This document shows positions 35,082-42,876 of a stretch of 64,000 nucleotides of DNA, piece after piece (position 1 is the first letter of the stretch; each line of letters begins with the position of its first letter). The position numbers and the translations under genes were made by a program. The stretch lies in contig NZ_JAYRCK010000009.1 of assembly GCF_036409475.1 (NCBI RefSeq), forward strand, positions 62,001-126,000, in the 5' to 3' direction. The notes below the pieces were generated by a model, which saw nothing but the letters and a program-made list of their open reading frames with translations, made no database searches and was not told where the DNA came from. This DNA is from Scandinavium sp036409475. GTDB taxonomy: Bacteria > Pseudomonadota > Gammaproteobacteria > Enterobacterales > Enterobacteriaceae.

Positions 35082-36749
35082 ATGGCATCAGTAAACAGAG
35101 GTTGCACTGTCCACGGTAAAAATGTTGGCCTGGACGGTGATAAAACCTCTTCAGGCTCACGATGCGTCGCTGCCCGCCCAGGCGATAGCGTAATGGGTAA
35201 GTGGAAACTCTACATTGGCGATAAGACAACTCCTTGCCCGAAGTGCGGGAAAGTCGGCGTCATTGTTACTGGAGACCACCGACAAACGAACAGCGCAGCT
35301 GTCGCCGTAGATGGCTCAATCATCCATTGCGGTTGCCCGGAAGGTTCAAACTTTCTGATTGCCCCCGGAACCGTGCAGATTAATGATCCCTTCGGTGTTT
35401 CGGAACCACCAGTAAACAAAGCCGCCGCCGCTGCGGCAGCCCTGAGTGCTCTACCCGTTTTTGCAAAATCCTGTCTGCGGGGAGATGGCTGCACTGACGC
35501 AGGGACCGATCAGGAATCTGTTGATAACTTCGGTCATGCTGGTTATTACCGTGCAACTCCTCAGGCAGATCAACCGGTGGAAGAACCTGTTCAGCACGCA
35601 CAGGCAGCAAAGAAGCACAAAGCAGCCGAACCAACACCGCCACCGGAAGATAATCGCCCGTGGTATAAGCGCCTATTCAGTTCTCCGGACACAACCAAAG
35701 CCGCTGCGACAGCAGGAATGGCAACAGCAAGAGCCGTGACAACTACCGGGATCACGACCGGTGCAGCAACCGAAGCCGGATATGCGGCATTGCAGAAAAT
35801 CGGCGGAAACTTTGCAACTGCTGGTCGCTGGATTGCCCCCAACCCCTCAACTGTTTTTCTTTTTGGTATGTTCTACTCGCCAAAGCTCAACAGCGGTGAG
35901 CAGGACTATATCGACAGGATGCGCCTTGAGCAGGCCGCCCGAAATAAAGACGATGTTCCAACCCGCGTTCGCTTTCGCTGGGAGGCTGACCAGTACGGCA
36001 CCATGAGACCGAAAGGTTTCCACGTCAGCGCCAGAGGCGGGCAGGATAAAGTTCCGGTGCGTATGCTTCAGAAGAACACCACCACCGGAAATTACGAGTT
36101 TTGGGAGGATGGCGCAACCAAACCGACAATCGTCTGGACACCTGACGATCCGGGATATGCTTCACCTTCCAACACCGGCAATCAGGATAACGTCTACATT
36201 CCGCCAAACGTGCTTGTCTATCCGGAAAGTGAGATAAACAGTCCGTGGTCAACGGAAACACCCGCACCGGGAGAGCGCTCTTTCCGGGATTATATTCTGG
36301 TGCATCCAGCCGGAACATTTGATCCAATTTATGTTTATCTTCGCAACCTGCCGGGGCAAGTTACAGGCAAAGGCCAGAAGGTTACAGGCACATGGTTAGC
36401 CGATGCGGGTAAGGGGAATGGCTCTCCGATCCCATCGCAGATCGCCGATAAACTGCGTGGGCGTACATTCTCCAACTTTGACGGCTTCAGGGAAGCATTC
36501 TGGCAAGAAGTGAGCAGAGACCCTGAACTTTCTAAACAGTTTATTCCAGCGAACGTTACACGAGCAGCAAATGGCAGAGCCCCTCGCGCCAGATTTGCAG
36601 ATACTGTAGGGAAACGACGGTCTTTTGAAATTCACCATTTAACCCCGATTAGTCAGGGGGGCGAAGTTTATAATGTCGATAACATGGGCGTCATGACACC
36701 CAAGCATCACATTGGTACACACTCAGGCAGAGGAAATAGCAGTGAGTAA
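35082..36749 (+). CDS. PAAR-tipped T6SS effector with pyocin-S-type region and colicin E9-type DNase domain
   Basis: 555 residues. The N-terminal PAAR module (about 10-100) contains YIGDKTTPCPKCG and a second GG turn (IIHCGCPEG), which caps the VgrG spike of a type VI secretion system. A helical, Ala-rich region (about 105-260) precedes an S-type pyocin/colicin domain (about 285-430). The C-terminal 130 residues match the DNase domain of colicins E2/E7/E8/E9: VTGTWLADAGKGNGSPIP, KLRGRTFSNFDGFREAFW and the HNH motif R..FEIHH...VYNVDN...TPKHH..TH, keeping every catalytic position. It would cut DNA in a rival cell. No T6SS structural gene lies in the window. The stop overlaps the immunity gene start. 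Confidence 0.92.
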   Translation: MASVNRGCTVHGKNVGLDGDKTSSGSRCVAARPGDSVMGKWKLYIGDKTTPCPKCGKVGVIVTGDHRQTNSAAVAVDGSIIHCGCPEGSNFLIAPGTVQINDPFGVSEPPVNKAAAAAAALSALPVFAKSCLRGDGCTDAGTDQESVDNFGHAGYYRATPQADQPVEEPVQHAQAAKKHKAAEPTPPPEDNRPWYKRLFSSPDTTKAAATAGMATARAVTTTGITTGAATEAGYAALQKIGGNFATAGRWIAPNPSTVFLFGMFYSPKLNSGEQDYIDRMRLEQAARNKDDVPTRVRFRWEADQYGTMRPKGFHVSARGGQDKVPVRMLQKNTTTGNYEFWEDGATKPTIVWTPDDPGYASPSNTGNQDNVYIPPNVLVYPESEINSPWSTETPAPGERSFRDYILVHPAGTFDPIYVYLRNLPGQVTGKGQKVTGTWLADAGKGNGSPIPSQIADKLRGRTFSNFDGFREAFWQEVSRDPELSKQFIPANVTRAANGRAPRARFADTVGKRRSFEIHHLTPISQGGEVYNVDNMGVMTPKHHIGTHSGRGNSSE

Positions 36750-36993
36750 ATTGCTCAGTGATTATACAAAAACCGATTTTATCAGTCTTGTTGCTGAAAT
36801 CATTAGTGATCGAGGTACTGAAGAGCACCAAGATAATCTCTTGGAATTGTTCATCCAACTGATAGAGCATCCTGAAGGTTCAGACTTGATTTACTATCCC
36901 GAATCAGCAGCGGAGGCAACCCCTGAAGCTATCGCTGATAAAGTTCAGGAATGGCGCAAAGCCAATGGTAAGCCGGGTTTTCGTGAAGAATGA
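36742..36993 (+). CDS. Colicin E-type (Im2/Im9-like) DNase immunity protein
   Basis: 83 residues. A small acidic four-helix protein with the Im-family signature SDYTKTDF at the start and HPEGSDLIYYP in the third helix, where the two Tyr contact the DNase. The end WRKANGKPGF also matches Im9. The GTG start lies inside the last codons of the DNase gene behind AGAGGA, so the two are translationally coupled, the usual effector-immunity arrangement. It protects the producing cell by inhibiting the DNase domain. Confidence 0.93.
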   Translation: MSKLLSDYTKTDFISLVAEIISDRGTEEHQDNLLELFIQLIEHPEGSDLIYYPESAAEATPEAIADKVQEWRKANGKPGFREE

Positions 36994-37027
36994 GCCTGCG
37001 ATACTAAGCATTAAATGTTGATTAAAA

Positions 37028-37057
37028 GCGCCGGGTTTTTATCCCGGCGTTTTTGCG
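37028..37057 (+). terminator. Terminator after the DNase-immunity pair
   Basis: Stem CGCCGGG / CCCGGCG with a TTTTTAT loop, followed by five T residues. It closes the island operon ahead of the right junction. Confidence 0.85.
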
Positions 37058-37079
37058 CCTGGTTCAGTAATACCGGAGT

Positions 37080-37169
37080 TTAGAACAAAGTTAGCAATGT
37101 ATTATTTTTGACTTTTGGGCAGCCCAAAGAGACAAAGCCGATTTTCGGCTGCTGCATAACATTGCTCAT
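37080..37169 (-). pseudogene. rimO: Displaced native rimO 5' end (29-codon stub)
   Basis: On the minus strand an ATG at 37169 begins MSNVMQQPKIGFVSLGCPK, matching the normal RimO N-terminus. After the junction the frame continues for ten island-derived codons and stops. It is the original gene start, cut off by insertion. Its native upstream region, shared with ampC, is still attached. Confidence 0.88.
37114..37130. other. attR: right junction of the rimO island
   Basis: TTTGGGCAGCCCAAAGA. The left 11 bases repeat those at 31126-31136. To the right is the native rimO beginning; to the left is island sequence. Together with attL it defines an insert of about 5,990 bases. Confidence 0.8.
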
Positions 37170-37317
37170 AGATTAAAAAGTGTTCGATTTTGGGAATGGT
37201 CAGGGCGGAGATTCTACAGAGGTTGGGGGGAAATTTGTACTGGAGAATTGCGCTCAGCACGCCTTTTCGGCTTAATGGCGCGGGACACCCCTCAGGTTTC
37301 GTTCATCAGGAGGAAGA

Positions 37318-38484
37318 ATGACAACGAAAAAGCATCATCATCGCGTGAGTAAACCGATTCTGCTGGCTGCGGCGCTGTTTGCCACACCGCTTCTGGCGAC
37401 AGCTTCAACCCCGGCATCTCTGCAAAAAATCGTCGATGAGACTGTTCAGCCGTTGCTGAAAGAGCAGCACATCCCAGGTATGGCGGTGGCGGTGATTTAT
37501 GAAGGCAAGCCGTACTTTTTCCACTACGGTCTGGCGGATATCAAAGCCAAACGTCCTGTTACTGACGACACACTGTTCGAGCTGGGCTCTGTGAGCAAAA
37601 CGTTCACCGGCACGGCGGGCGGGTACGCGGTGCAGAGCGAAAAAGCCAATCTGAACGACGCGGCGGCGGATTACAGTAAGCAATTGACCGGTGCGCAATG
37701 GCGCAACATCTCGCTGCTGCAACTCGCCACTTATACTGCGGGCGGTCTGCCGTTGCAGCTTCCTGACGATGTAACCGATGAATCGTCGCTGTGGCGCTAT
37801 TACAACGGCTGGCAACCTGAGTGGAAGCCAGGCACAAAACGTAACTACTCCAACGCCAGCATCGGTTTGTTTGGTGCACTGGCAGTCAGCAAAAGCGGGC
37901 TCAGCTTTGAGCAATTCATGCAGCAACACGTTTTCCAGCCGCTGAAGCTCAATCACACCTGGATTACCGTGCCTGAAAGCGAGCAGGGAAATTACGCCTG
38001 GGGTTATCGTAACGGCGAACCCGTACGCGTCACGCCGGGGATGCTGGATGCCGAAGCTTATGGGGTGAAAACCACCATCAAAGATATGGCGGCGTTTATG
38101 CAGGCCAACATCGCACCGCAGCAGCTGCCAGCCAGCGACGAGACGCTGAAAAAAGCCATCGGCACGGCGCAGCAGGGTTACTACAAGATTGGCGATATGT
38201 ATCAGGGCTTAGGCTGGGAAATGTATCCGTGGCCGATCAACCCTCAACAGGTGATCACCGCCAGCGGCAAACTGCTGGAGGTGGGGGCGGCAGAACGGCA
38301 AACGCCTGCTCGTCCTGCTACCCCGGCAAGCTGGCTACACAAAACCGGCAGCACCAATGGCTTCGGGGCTTACATCGCGTTTGTCCCAGAGAAAAAACTC
38401 GGTATCGTGATGCTGGCGAACAAAAATTATCCTAACCCGGTGCGGGTGACTGCCGCCTGGCAAATCCTTCACGCCTTGCAGTAA
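37318..38484 (+). CDS. ampC: Class C (AmpC-type) beta-lactamase
   Basis: A 388-residue periplasmic serine beta-lactamase. Active-site motifs are SVSK (91-94, nucleophile Ser91), YSN (177-179) and KTG (342-344). A signal peptide with a long His/Lys-rich n-region ends near residue 29. It hydrolyses penicillins and early cephalosporins. It starts at ATG behind AGGAGG. No ampR gene is adjacent, so the usual AmpR-dependent induction is not evident; the upstream neighbour is rimO in reverse (now its stub). Sequence is clearly apart from both E. coli AmpC and P99; the Ser in YSN and KTGSTNGFGAY are shared with more distant class C groups. Confidence 0.95.
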   Translation: MTTKKHHHRVSKPILLAAALFATPLLATASTPASLQKIVDETVQPLLKEQHIPGMAVAVIYEGKPYFFHYGLADIKAKRPVTDDTLFELGSVSKTFTGTAGGYAVQSEKANLNDAAADYSKQLTGAQWRNISLLQLATYTAGGLPLQLPDDVTDESSLWRYYNGWQPEWKPGTKRNYSNASIGLFGALAVSKSGLSFEQFMQQHVFQPLKLNHTWITVPESEQGNYAWGYRNGEPVRVTPGMLDAEAYGVKTTIKDMAAFMQANIAPQQLPASDETLKKAIGTAQQGYYKIGDMYQGLGWEMYPWPINPQQVITASGKLLEVGAAERQTPARPATPASWLHKTGSTNGFGAYIAFVPEKKLGIVMLANKNYPNPVRVTAAWQILHALQ

Positions 38485-38492
38485 GGCGTTTT

Positions 38493-38510
38493 CCTCCCCG
38501 AAAGGGGAGG
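38493..38510. terminator. Terminator hairpin between ampC and a convergent small gene
   Basis: CCTCCCC-GAAA-GGGGAGG, followed by CTGTTTTAG on the plus strand and AAAACGCC on the minus strand. It lies directly after ampC. Confidence 0.7.
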
Positions 38511-38515
38511 CTGTT

Positions 38516-38746
38516 TTAGCGATAAATCACTTCCGGCTTACGGTCTTTAACGCTGTGATGATCCTCGCGTAATTCATCTGCGTCATCCCGGAAACGAGCC
38601 CGAATATCATCGCTGTCGGCACTGTGGCGCATCCAGTGATCGGCGTTCGGCACCTTGTAAAACTCATGTCCGTTATGATTCGCCATCAACTGCCCGGAGA
38701 ACAGGGCACATAGCAGCAGAACCACAGATAAGCCTTTCTTGAACAT
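38516..38746 (-). CDS. Small exported protein, function unknown
   Basis: 76 residues starting MFKKGLSVVLLLCALF, a signal peptide ending near GQLMA (about residue 21). The mature part is highly charged and His/Asp-rich (HSADSDDIRARFRDDADELREDHH), suggesting a soluble periplasmic protein. The ATG at 38746 is preferred to the longer frame because the signal peptide then begins correctly. It is convergent with ampC. I do not recognise the family. Confidence 0.65.
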   Translation of the reverse strand: MFKKGLSVVLLLCALFSGQLMANHNGHEFYKVPNADHWMRHSADSDDIRARFRDDADELREDHHSVKDRKPEVIYR

Positions 38747-38934
38747 TTTTGCACCGTCGGGTTGAGAAGACCGGCGCACTATACCAATCGTTTCTGTACG
38801 TGACTATTCAGTTTCCCAAACTAAGGCTCAACAAATGTTGATTTTTTGTACGCTGTAGTGACAGCCTGTTTGCCCTGCATCAGCAAAATTTGCACTTCGG
38901 TTAAAGATTGATGAAATATTGACCGCACGCATCA

Positions 38935-38963
38935 TTGTGCACAAAAAATGACCATACTATACT
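38935..38963 (+). promoter_or_regulatory. Predicted sigma-70 promoter of bssR
   Basis: TTGTGC (38935-38940), a 17-base spacer and TATACT (38958-38963), about 30 bases ahead of the bssR start. Confidence 0.5.
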
Positions 38964-38993
38964 TGTGACAATGGACGACACAGGAGGAAAGGT

Positions 38994-39377
38994 ATGAACG
39001 TTGACAGACGATTCCGCCACCTGTTGAACAAGCTGGTGAATGCCCAAATCGATCTCGCGGCCTATCTGCAACTCAGACGCGCCAAGGGATACATGTCAGT
39101 CAGCGACAACGATCATCTGCGTGAAAACTGTTTCGACCTCTGTGGCGAGCTGCGCGAGAACGCGGCAGCATTTTCGCCATCGCTAGCGCCTGCGCAAAGC
39201 GAGGCGCTGCATGCCGCCGGAGAAGCCTTAGCCTCTGCGGCAGTGTGCCTGATGAGCGGACATCATGACTGTCCCTCATTCATTGTGGTTAACCCAGATG
39301 CCCTGCAACGCTGTCTCGACACCTTAGCTGTAAACATTCAGGTGATAAATAAATCCGCGCCCATGGCGCACGCCTGA
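38994..39377 (+). CDS. bssR: Biofilm regulator BssR (YliH)
   Basis: 127 residues, the same length as E. coli BssR. It shares the stretches DLAAYLQLRRAKGYMSVS and ASAAVCLMSGHHDCP. The E. coli protein affects biofilm formation, indole/AI-2 signalling and catabolite-linked genes; its biochemical activity is not known. It starts at ATG after AGGAGG. It stands alone, with foreign-looking genes on its downstream side where yliI would be expected. Confidence 0.93.
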   Translation: MNVDRRFRHLLNKLVNAQIDLAAYLQLRRAKGYMSVSDNDHLRENCFDLCGELRENAAAFSPSLAPAQSEALHAAGEALASAAVCLMSGHHDCPSFIVVNPDALQRCLDTLAVNIQVINKSAPMAHA

Positions 39378-39413
39378 CAACCGGGGGGAGAGGGCTCTCC
39401 CCCGTTCTGATTG

Positions 39414-39875
39414 CTACGCCTTATGGGATTGGGGTTGTTTCCGGCACCACATAAGTGTGCAGACCTTAAAAGCCTCTGAAAAAATAAACAAGCTGACATT
39501 AAGCCAGACCAGTGAGGAGGCCGTAAGGTGAAGTATGAGTGGAATGAATACCAGCGAACATTTTAAGGTAATAAACCTAAGGATCTCCTGTAATGAAATA
39601 AATAATAATGGTGCCGACGTGCCTCGCAGGAATAAGTTGGCTGAAAAAAACAGCGAGACCAAAGTCAAAATATCGCAGATAACAAGGATAGATATCCAAA
39701 ACAAACCTGCTCCCTCAATACCAAACGAATCAATGGTCGATATAATCCCTTTTATATCTGAATAAATGGGGATTCGATTGTTAATAATGGAAAATATAAA
39801 ATAAGATATCAGTGACATGACATCCATAATTCCCCAAAATCGAAGTATCTTACTTCTTAAATTCATAATCTTCAT
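39414..39875 (-). CDS. Four-helix membrane protein, possible immunity partner
   Basis: 153 residues with four predicted membrane helices, no signal peptide and a basic C-terminus. The ATG at 39875 follows AGGAG and overlaps the end of the upstream gene by 26 bases, so translation is coupled. The pair is AT-rich compared with bssR and yliI and is absent at this position in E. coli. The order (larger soluble gene, then small membrane protein) is that of many toxin-immunity pairs, but no toxin motif was recognised, so function is unknown. Confidence 0.65.
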   Translation of the reverse strand: MKIMNLRSKILRFWGIMDVMSLISYFIFSIINNRIPIYSDIKGIISTIDSFGIEGAGLFWISILVICDILTLVSLFFSANLFLRGTSAPLLFISLQEILRFITLKCSLVFIPLILHLTASSLVWLNVSLFIFSEAFKVCTLMWCRKQPQSHKA

Positions 39876-40653
39876 CACTTACTCCTGGAATCCATTGCCA
39901 TGATGAACCAGAGACTGTCCATGCATCGTCGCTTTCCCTATATTTCTGATAAATTTTGCGTTCTTCGCCGTATCGACGAATGACGGAACGTGCCTCAATG
40001 ATTCTTTTGTTATCAAAGGTAATATTATGTGGAAGTGGCGACCAGACCTGAGCTTTCTCTCTGGAGGTGTTAGCCAGATCCTGTCCATCAGAGAGGAAAA
40101 TTCGCCCTTCATCCCCCATGCTTGTGGCCCGGTTTACCGCAAGTACACCTAAGTTTTTTAACCCGTGATAATCATTATCTTTCGTTTTCCAGTACCCTGG
40201 TCCATAGGTGAGCGTTTTGGGGCTAATGTCACTGTGGGTAGGGGGTGGGGCGCTTGTTCCTAATACTGTGTTTTTAAAATAACGGATCACGTTATCTGTG
40301 AAAATAGAATCATACAGGGTATCATTTACACAAAATAAATCACCTTCATGTGCGATAAAAAAGGGATACGTCTGGAAATCTCTTTTTTCTTGTGCAGTCA
40401 TGATTAAATGGCCTGAGTTTAATAAATCCGATATTCTGCCGAGAACGCTTCTATAATATAAGCTCAAAGGAGGTGTTGTGTGCAGAGGCAGTTTTCTTTC
40501 AACTGAAAAACCCTCGATGGAGTTAGATGAGTAGAGTTTATCCTGAGTAATGATGTATTCATCCTGCAATACTGTTATGGCAATCATTGGGTTAATAATG
40601 TTTTCGTATTCTTTAGGGCTAAGTGTGGATTTTCGTAAGTCAAATAACTCCAT
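39850..40653 (-). CDS. Hypothetical soluble protein, first gene of an AT-rich pair
   Basis: 267 residues without signal peptide or membrane segment. The C-terminal part is rich in charged and aromatic residues (IEARSVIRRYGEERKIYQKY, SSWQWIPG). The central part contains PLSLYYRSVLGRISDLL and a Pro-rich SAPPPTHSDISPK. No family recognised. It is coupled to a four-helix membrane protein gene. Position between bssR and yliI, composition and coupling suggest a horizontally acquired unit, possibly a toxin with its immunity protein. Confidence 0.65.
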   Translation of the reverse strand: MELFDLRKSTLSPKEYENIINPMIAITVLQDEYIITQDKLYSSNSIEGFSVERKLPLHTTPPLSLYYRSVLGRISDLLNSGHLIMTAQEKRDFQTYPFFIAHEGDLFCVNDTLYDSIFTDNVIRYFKNTVLGTSAPPPTHSDISPKTLTYGPGYWKTKDNDYHGLKNLGVLAVNRATSMGDEGRIFLSDGQDLANTSREKAQVWSPLPHNITFDNKRIIEARSVIRRYGEERKIYQKYRESDDAWTVSGSSWQWIPGVSDEDYEFKK

Positions 40654-40893
40654 GGCATAATGTCCTTGAATGGTTTGAAATTTGTGATAAGCGATGATTA
40701 TATTTCTCTACATCGTGTTTTGACTCTTATATCGTTCAACACAGAATAATAATGTGTTCTGACGCAATATTTTTTCGTCCGAGAATCTGGAACTGCTTTT
40801 CCACTCACGTAGCAAGTTAAGGTTTTGTAAAAATCCCGCCTTACGCCCAACCTGCTGGCTACCCTTAACCCATTCGCTAAAAAGGAGACAGCC

Positions 40894-42006
40894 ATGCCTC
40901 GTTTTGCTCTGAGTTTACTTCTGGGTTCATTGATTCTCTCGTCCGTTCTGCAAGCCGCAGAGGTTCAGGTTGAGGTCTTACAACGCAAGCTCGATCATCC
41001 CTGGTCGCTGGCTTTTCTGCCTGATAATCAAGGTCTGTTGATCACGCTGCGCGGGGGGCAGCTACGCCTGTGGCAACAAGGGAAAGGGCTGTCTGACCCG
41101 ATTGTCGGTGTTCCGCGAGTGTGGGCGAATGGGCAGGGTGGGCTGCTGGATGTGGTGCTGGCTCCTGATTTCGCACAATCACGCCGTGTGTGGCTGAGCT
41201 ATGCCGAAGTGGGCGATGACGGCAAAGCAGGCACCGCCGTGGGTTACGGCCGGTTGAGCGACGATCACAGCAGAATCGAGGCTTTTCAGGTAGTTTTCCG
41301 CCAAATGCCTAAGCTTTCGACCGGGAACCATTTCGGGGGGCGGCTGGTGTTTGACGGCAAGGGCTACCTGTATATCGGTTTGGGGGAAAATAACCAGCGG
41401 CCCACCGCGCAGGAGCTCGACAAACTGCAGGGCAAAGTTGTCCGCCTGACGCAAGACGGCAAGGTGCCAGCGGATAACCCCTTTGTCGGGCAGAAAGGCG
41501 CCAGACCTGAAATCTGGTCTTATGGCATCCGTAACCCGCAGGGCATGGCGATGAACCCGTGGAGCAATGTGCTGTGGCTTAATGAGCACGGGCCGAAAGG
41601 CGGGGATGAAATCAACATCCCGGAACGGGGGAAAAATTACGGCTGGCCGTTGGCCACCCATGGCGTGAACTACAGCGGTTTACCCATTCCGGAAGCGAAG
41701 GGCAAAACGGTGGCGGGCACTGAAGCGCCGCTGTTTTTCTGGAAACAGTCACCCGCAGTGAGCGGAATGGCGTTCTATAACAACGCGAAGTTTCCACAAT
41801 GGCAGCACAAGCTGTTTGTCGGTGCGTTGAAGGACCAGGACGTGATTGTTCTGAACGTTGACGGCAATAAAGTGACCGAACAGGAACGCATTCTGGGTGA
41901 CAGGAAGCAGCGGATACGCGACGTGCGTGTTGGACCCGACGGTTATCTCTATGTCTTGACCGACGAGTCCGATGGCGAGTTACTGAAAGTCAGCCCGGCG
42001 TCCTGA
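40894..42006 (+). CDS. yliI: PQQ-dependent aldose sugar dehydrogenase YliI
   Basis: 370 residues. A periplasmic six-bladed beta-propeller quinoprotein of the soluble glucose dehydrogenase type, oxidising aldose sugars with PQQ. It has a signal peptide ending near VLQAAEV (about residue 21), GNHFGGRLVFDGKGYLYIGLGE around the active-site His region, IRNPQGMAMNP, and WLNEHGPKGGDEIN, which holds metal and PQQ ligands. The neighbour gstB is convergent, as in E. coli. Confidence 0.95.
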   Translation: MPRFALSLLLGSLILSSVLQAAEVQVEVLQRKLDHPWSLAFLPDNQGLLITLRGGQLRLWQQGKGLSDPIVGVPRVWANGQGGLLDVVLAPDFAQSRRVWLSYAEVGDDGKAGTAVGYGRLSDDHSRIEAFQVVFRQMPKLSTGNHFGGRLVFDGKGYLYIGLGENNQRPTAQELDKLQGKVVRLTQDGKVPADNPFVGQKGARPEIWSYGIRNPQGMAMNPWSNVLWLNEHGPKGGDEINIPERGKNYGWPLATHGVNYSGLPIPEAKGKTVAGTEAPLFFWKQSPAVSGMAFYNNAKFPQWQHKLFVGALKDQDVIVLNVDGNKVTEQERILGDRKQRIRDVRVGPDGYLYVLTDESDGELLKVSPAS

Positions 42007-42008
42007 GA

Positions 42009-42635
42009 TCAGGTGACCGGGATCATCACCACGTTTTGATAAGCCGGACGGCGTGACAGCTGCTGATACCAGCGCTGTAAGTTCGGATGTGGCTGCCAGG
42101 TTTTGACCGTTTCGAACAGGTTGTAGATGAACGGAGCGACGGCGATGTCACCCGGGCCAAACTCGTCGCCGGAGAGCCACTGACGGTCAGCAAGTTCAGC
42201 ATCAAGGATCGCCAGCAGTTTTTCACACTGCACAATCCCGGCGTCTATCGCTGCCTGATCGCGTTGTTCAGGTGGCGTTCTGACCAGCCCCATCAAAATG
42301 ACGCGGTGCGCCGGGGAAAGGCTGCCATTGGCCCAGTCCATCCACTTCTCACCCTGCGCACGAATAACCGGATTATCCTGCCACAGGCGTTTTTGCCCGT
42401 ACTGTGCAGCCAGATAACGGACGATAGTATTCGATTCCCAAAGCGTTATCCCGGCTTCGTCATCATGCAGAAGGGGCACCAGCCCGTTGGGGTTTTTGGC
42501 GAGGTATTCAGGGTCGTGATTGAGGCCAAATTCCAGCCCGGCGAGGATCTGGTCGTAAGGAAGGTCGAGCTCTTCCAGCGTCCAGCGTACTTTTTTGACA
42601 TTCGTTGAGTTGTTTCTGCCCCACAGCGTAATCAT
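42009..42635 (-). CDS. gstB: Glutathione S-transferase GstB
   Basis: 208 residues. The N-terminal thioredoxin-like domain (1-80) is followed by a helical C-terminal domain; LWESNTIVRYLAAQYG is the conserved glutathione-binding turn. The E. coli enzyme has activity on bromoacetate and iodoacetamide. The ATG at 42635 follows GGAGAT; the longer open frame upstream runs into the divergent dacC region and is not conserved. Stop codons of yliI and gstB are two bases apart. Confidence 0.94.
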   Translation of the reverse strand: MITLWGRNNSTNVKKVRWTLEELDLPYDQILAGLEFGLNHDPEYLAKNPNGLVPLLHDDEAGITLWESNTIVRYLAAQYGQKRLWQDNPVIRAQGEKWMDWANGSLSPAHRVILMGLVRTPPEQRDQAAIDAGIVQCEKLLAILDAELADRQWLSGDEFGPGDIAVAPFIYNLFETVKTWQPHPNLQRWYQQLSRRPAYQNVVMIPVT

Positions 42636-42876
42636 GAGATCTCCACTAAACAGCGCATCAATGAAGTCGCCATGGTGAAATAAAATCAACCCAGGCACAA
42701 CCACGATCAAAAAAATTGCCCGGATTTCAGCACAACCCGCCGTTCTTGCGTAAACTTTAAAAACTTTACCAACGCATTGTTTCTTTAAGATCATTTCTGC
42801 GCTATTACTCACCGCCAGTTGTTGCACGGCTTCGGTGACGTAGCGTGTATTTGGAATGGATACTTGGGTGGCTTTT

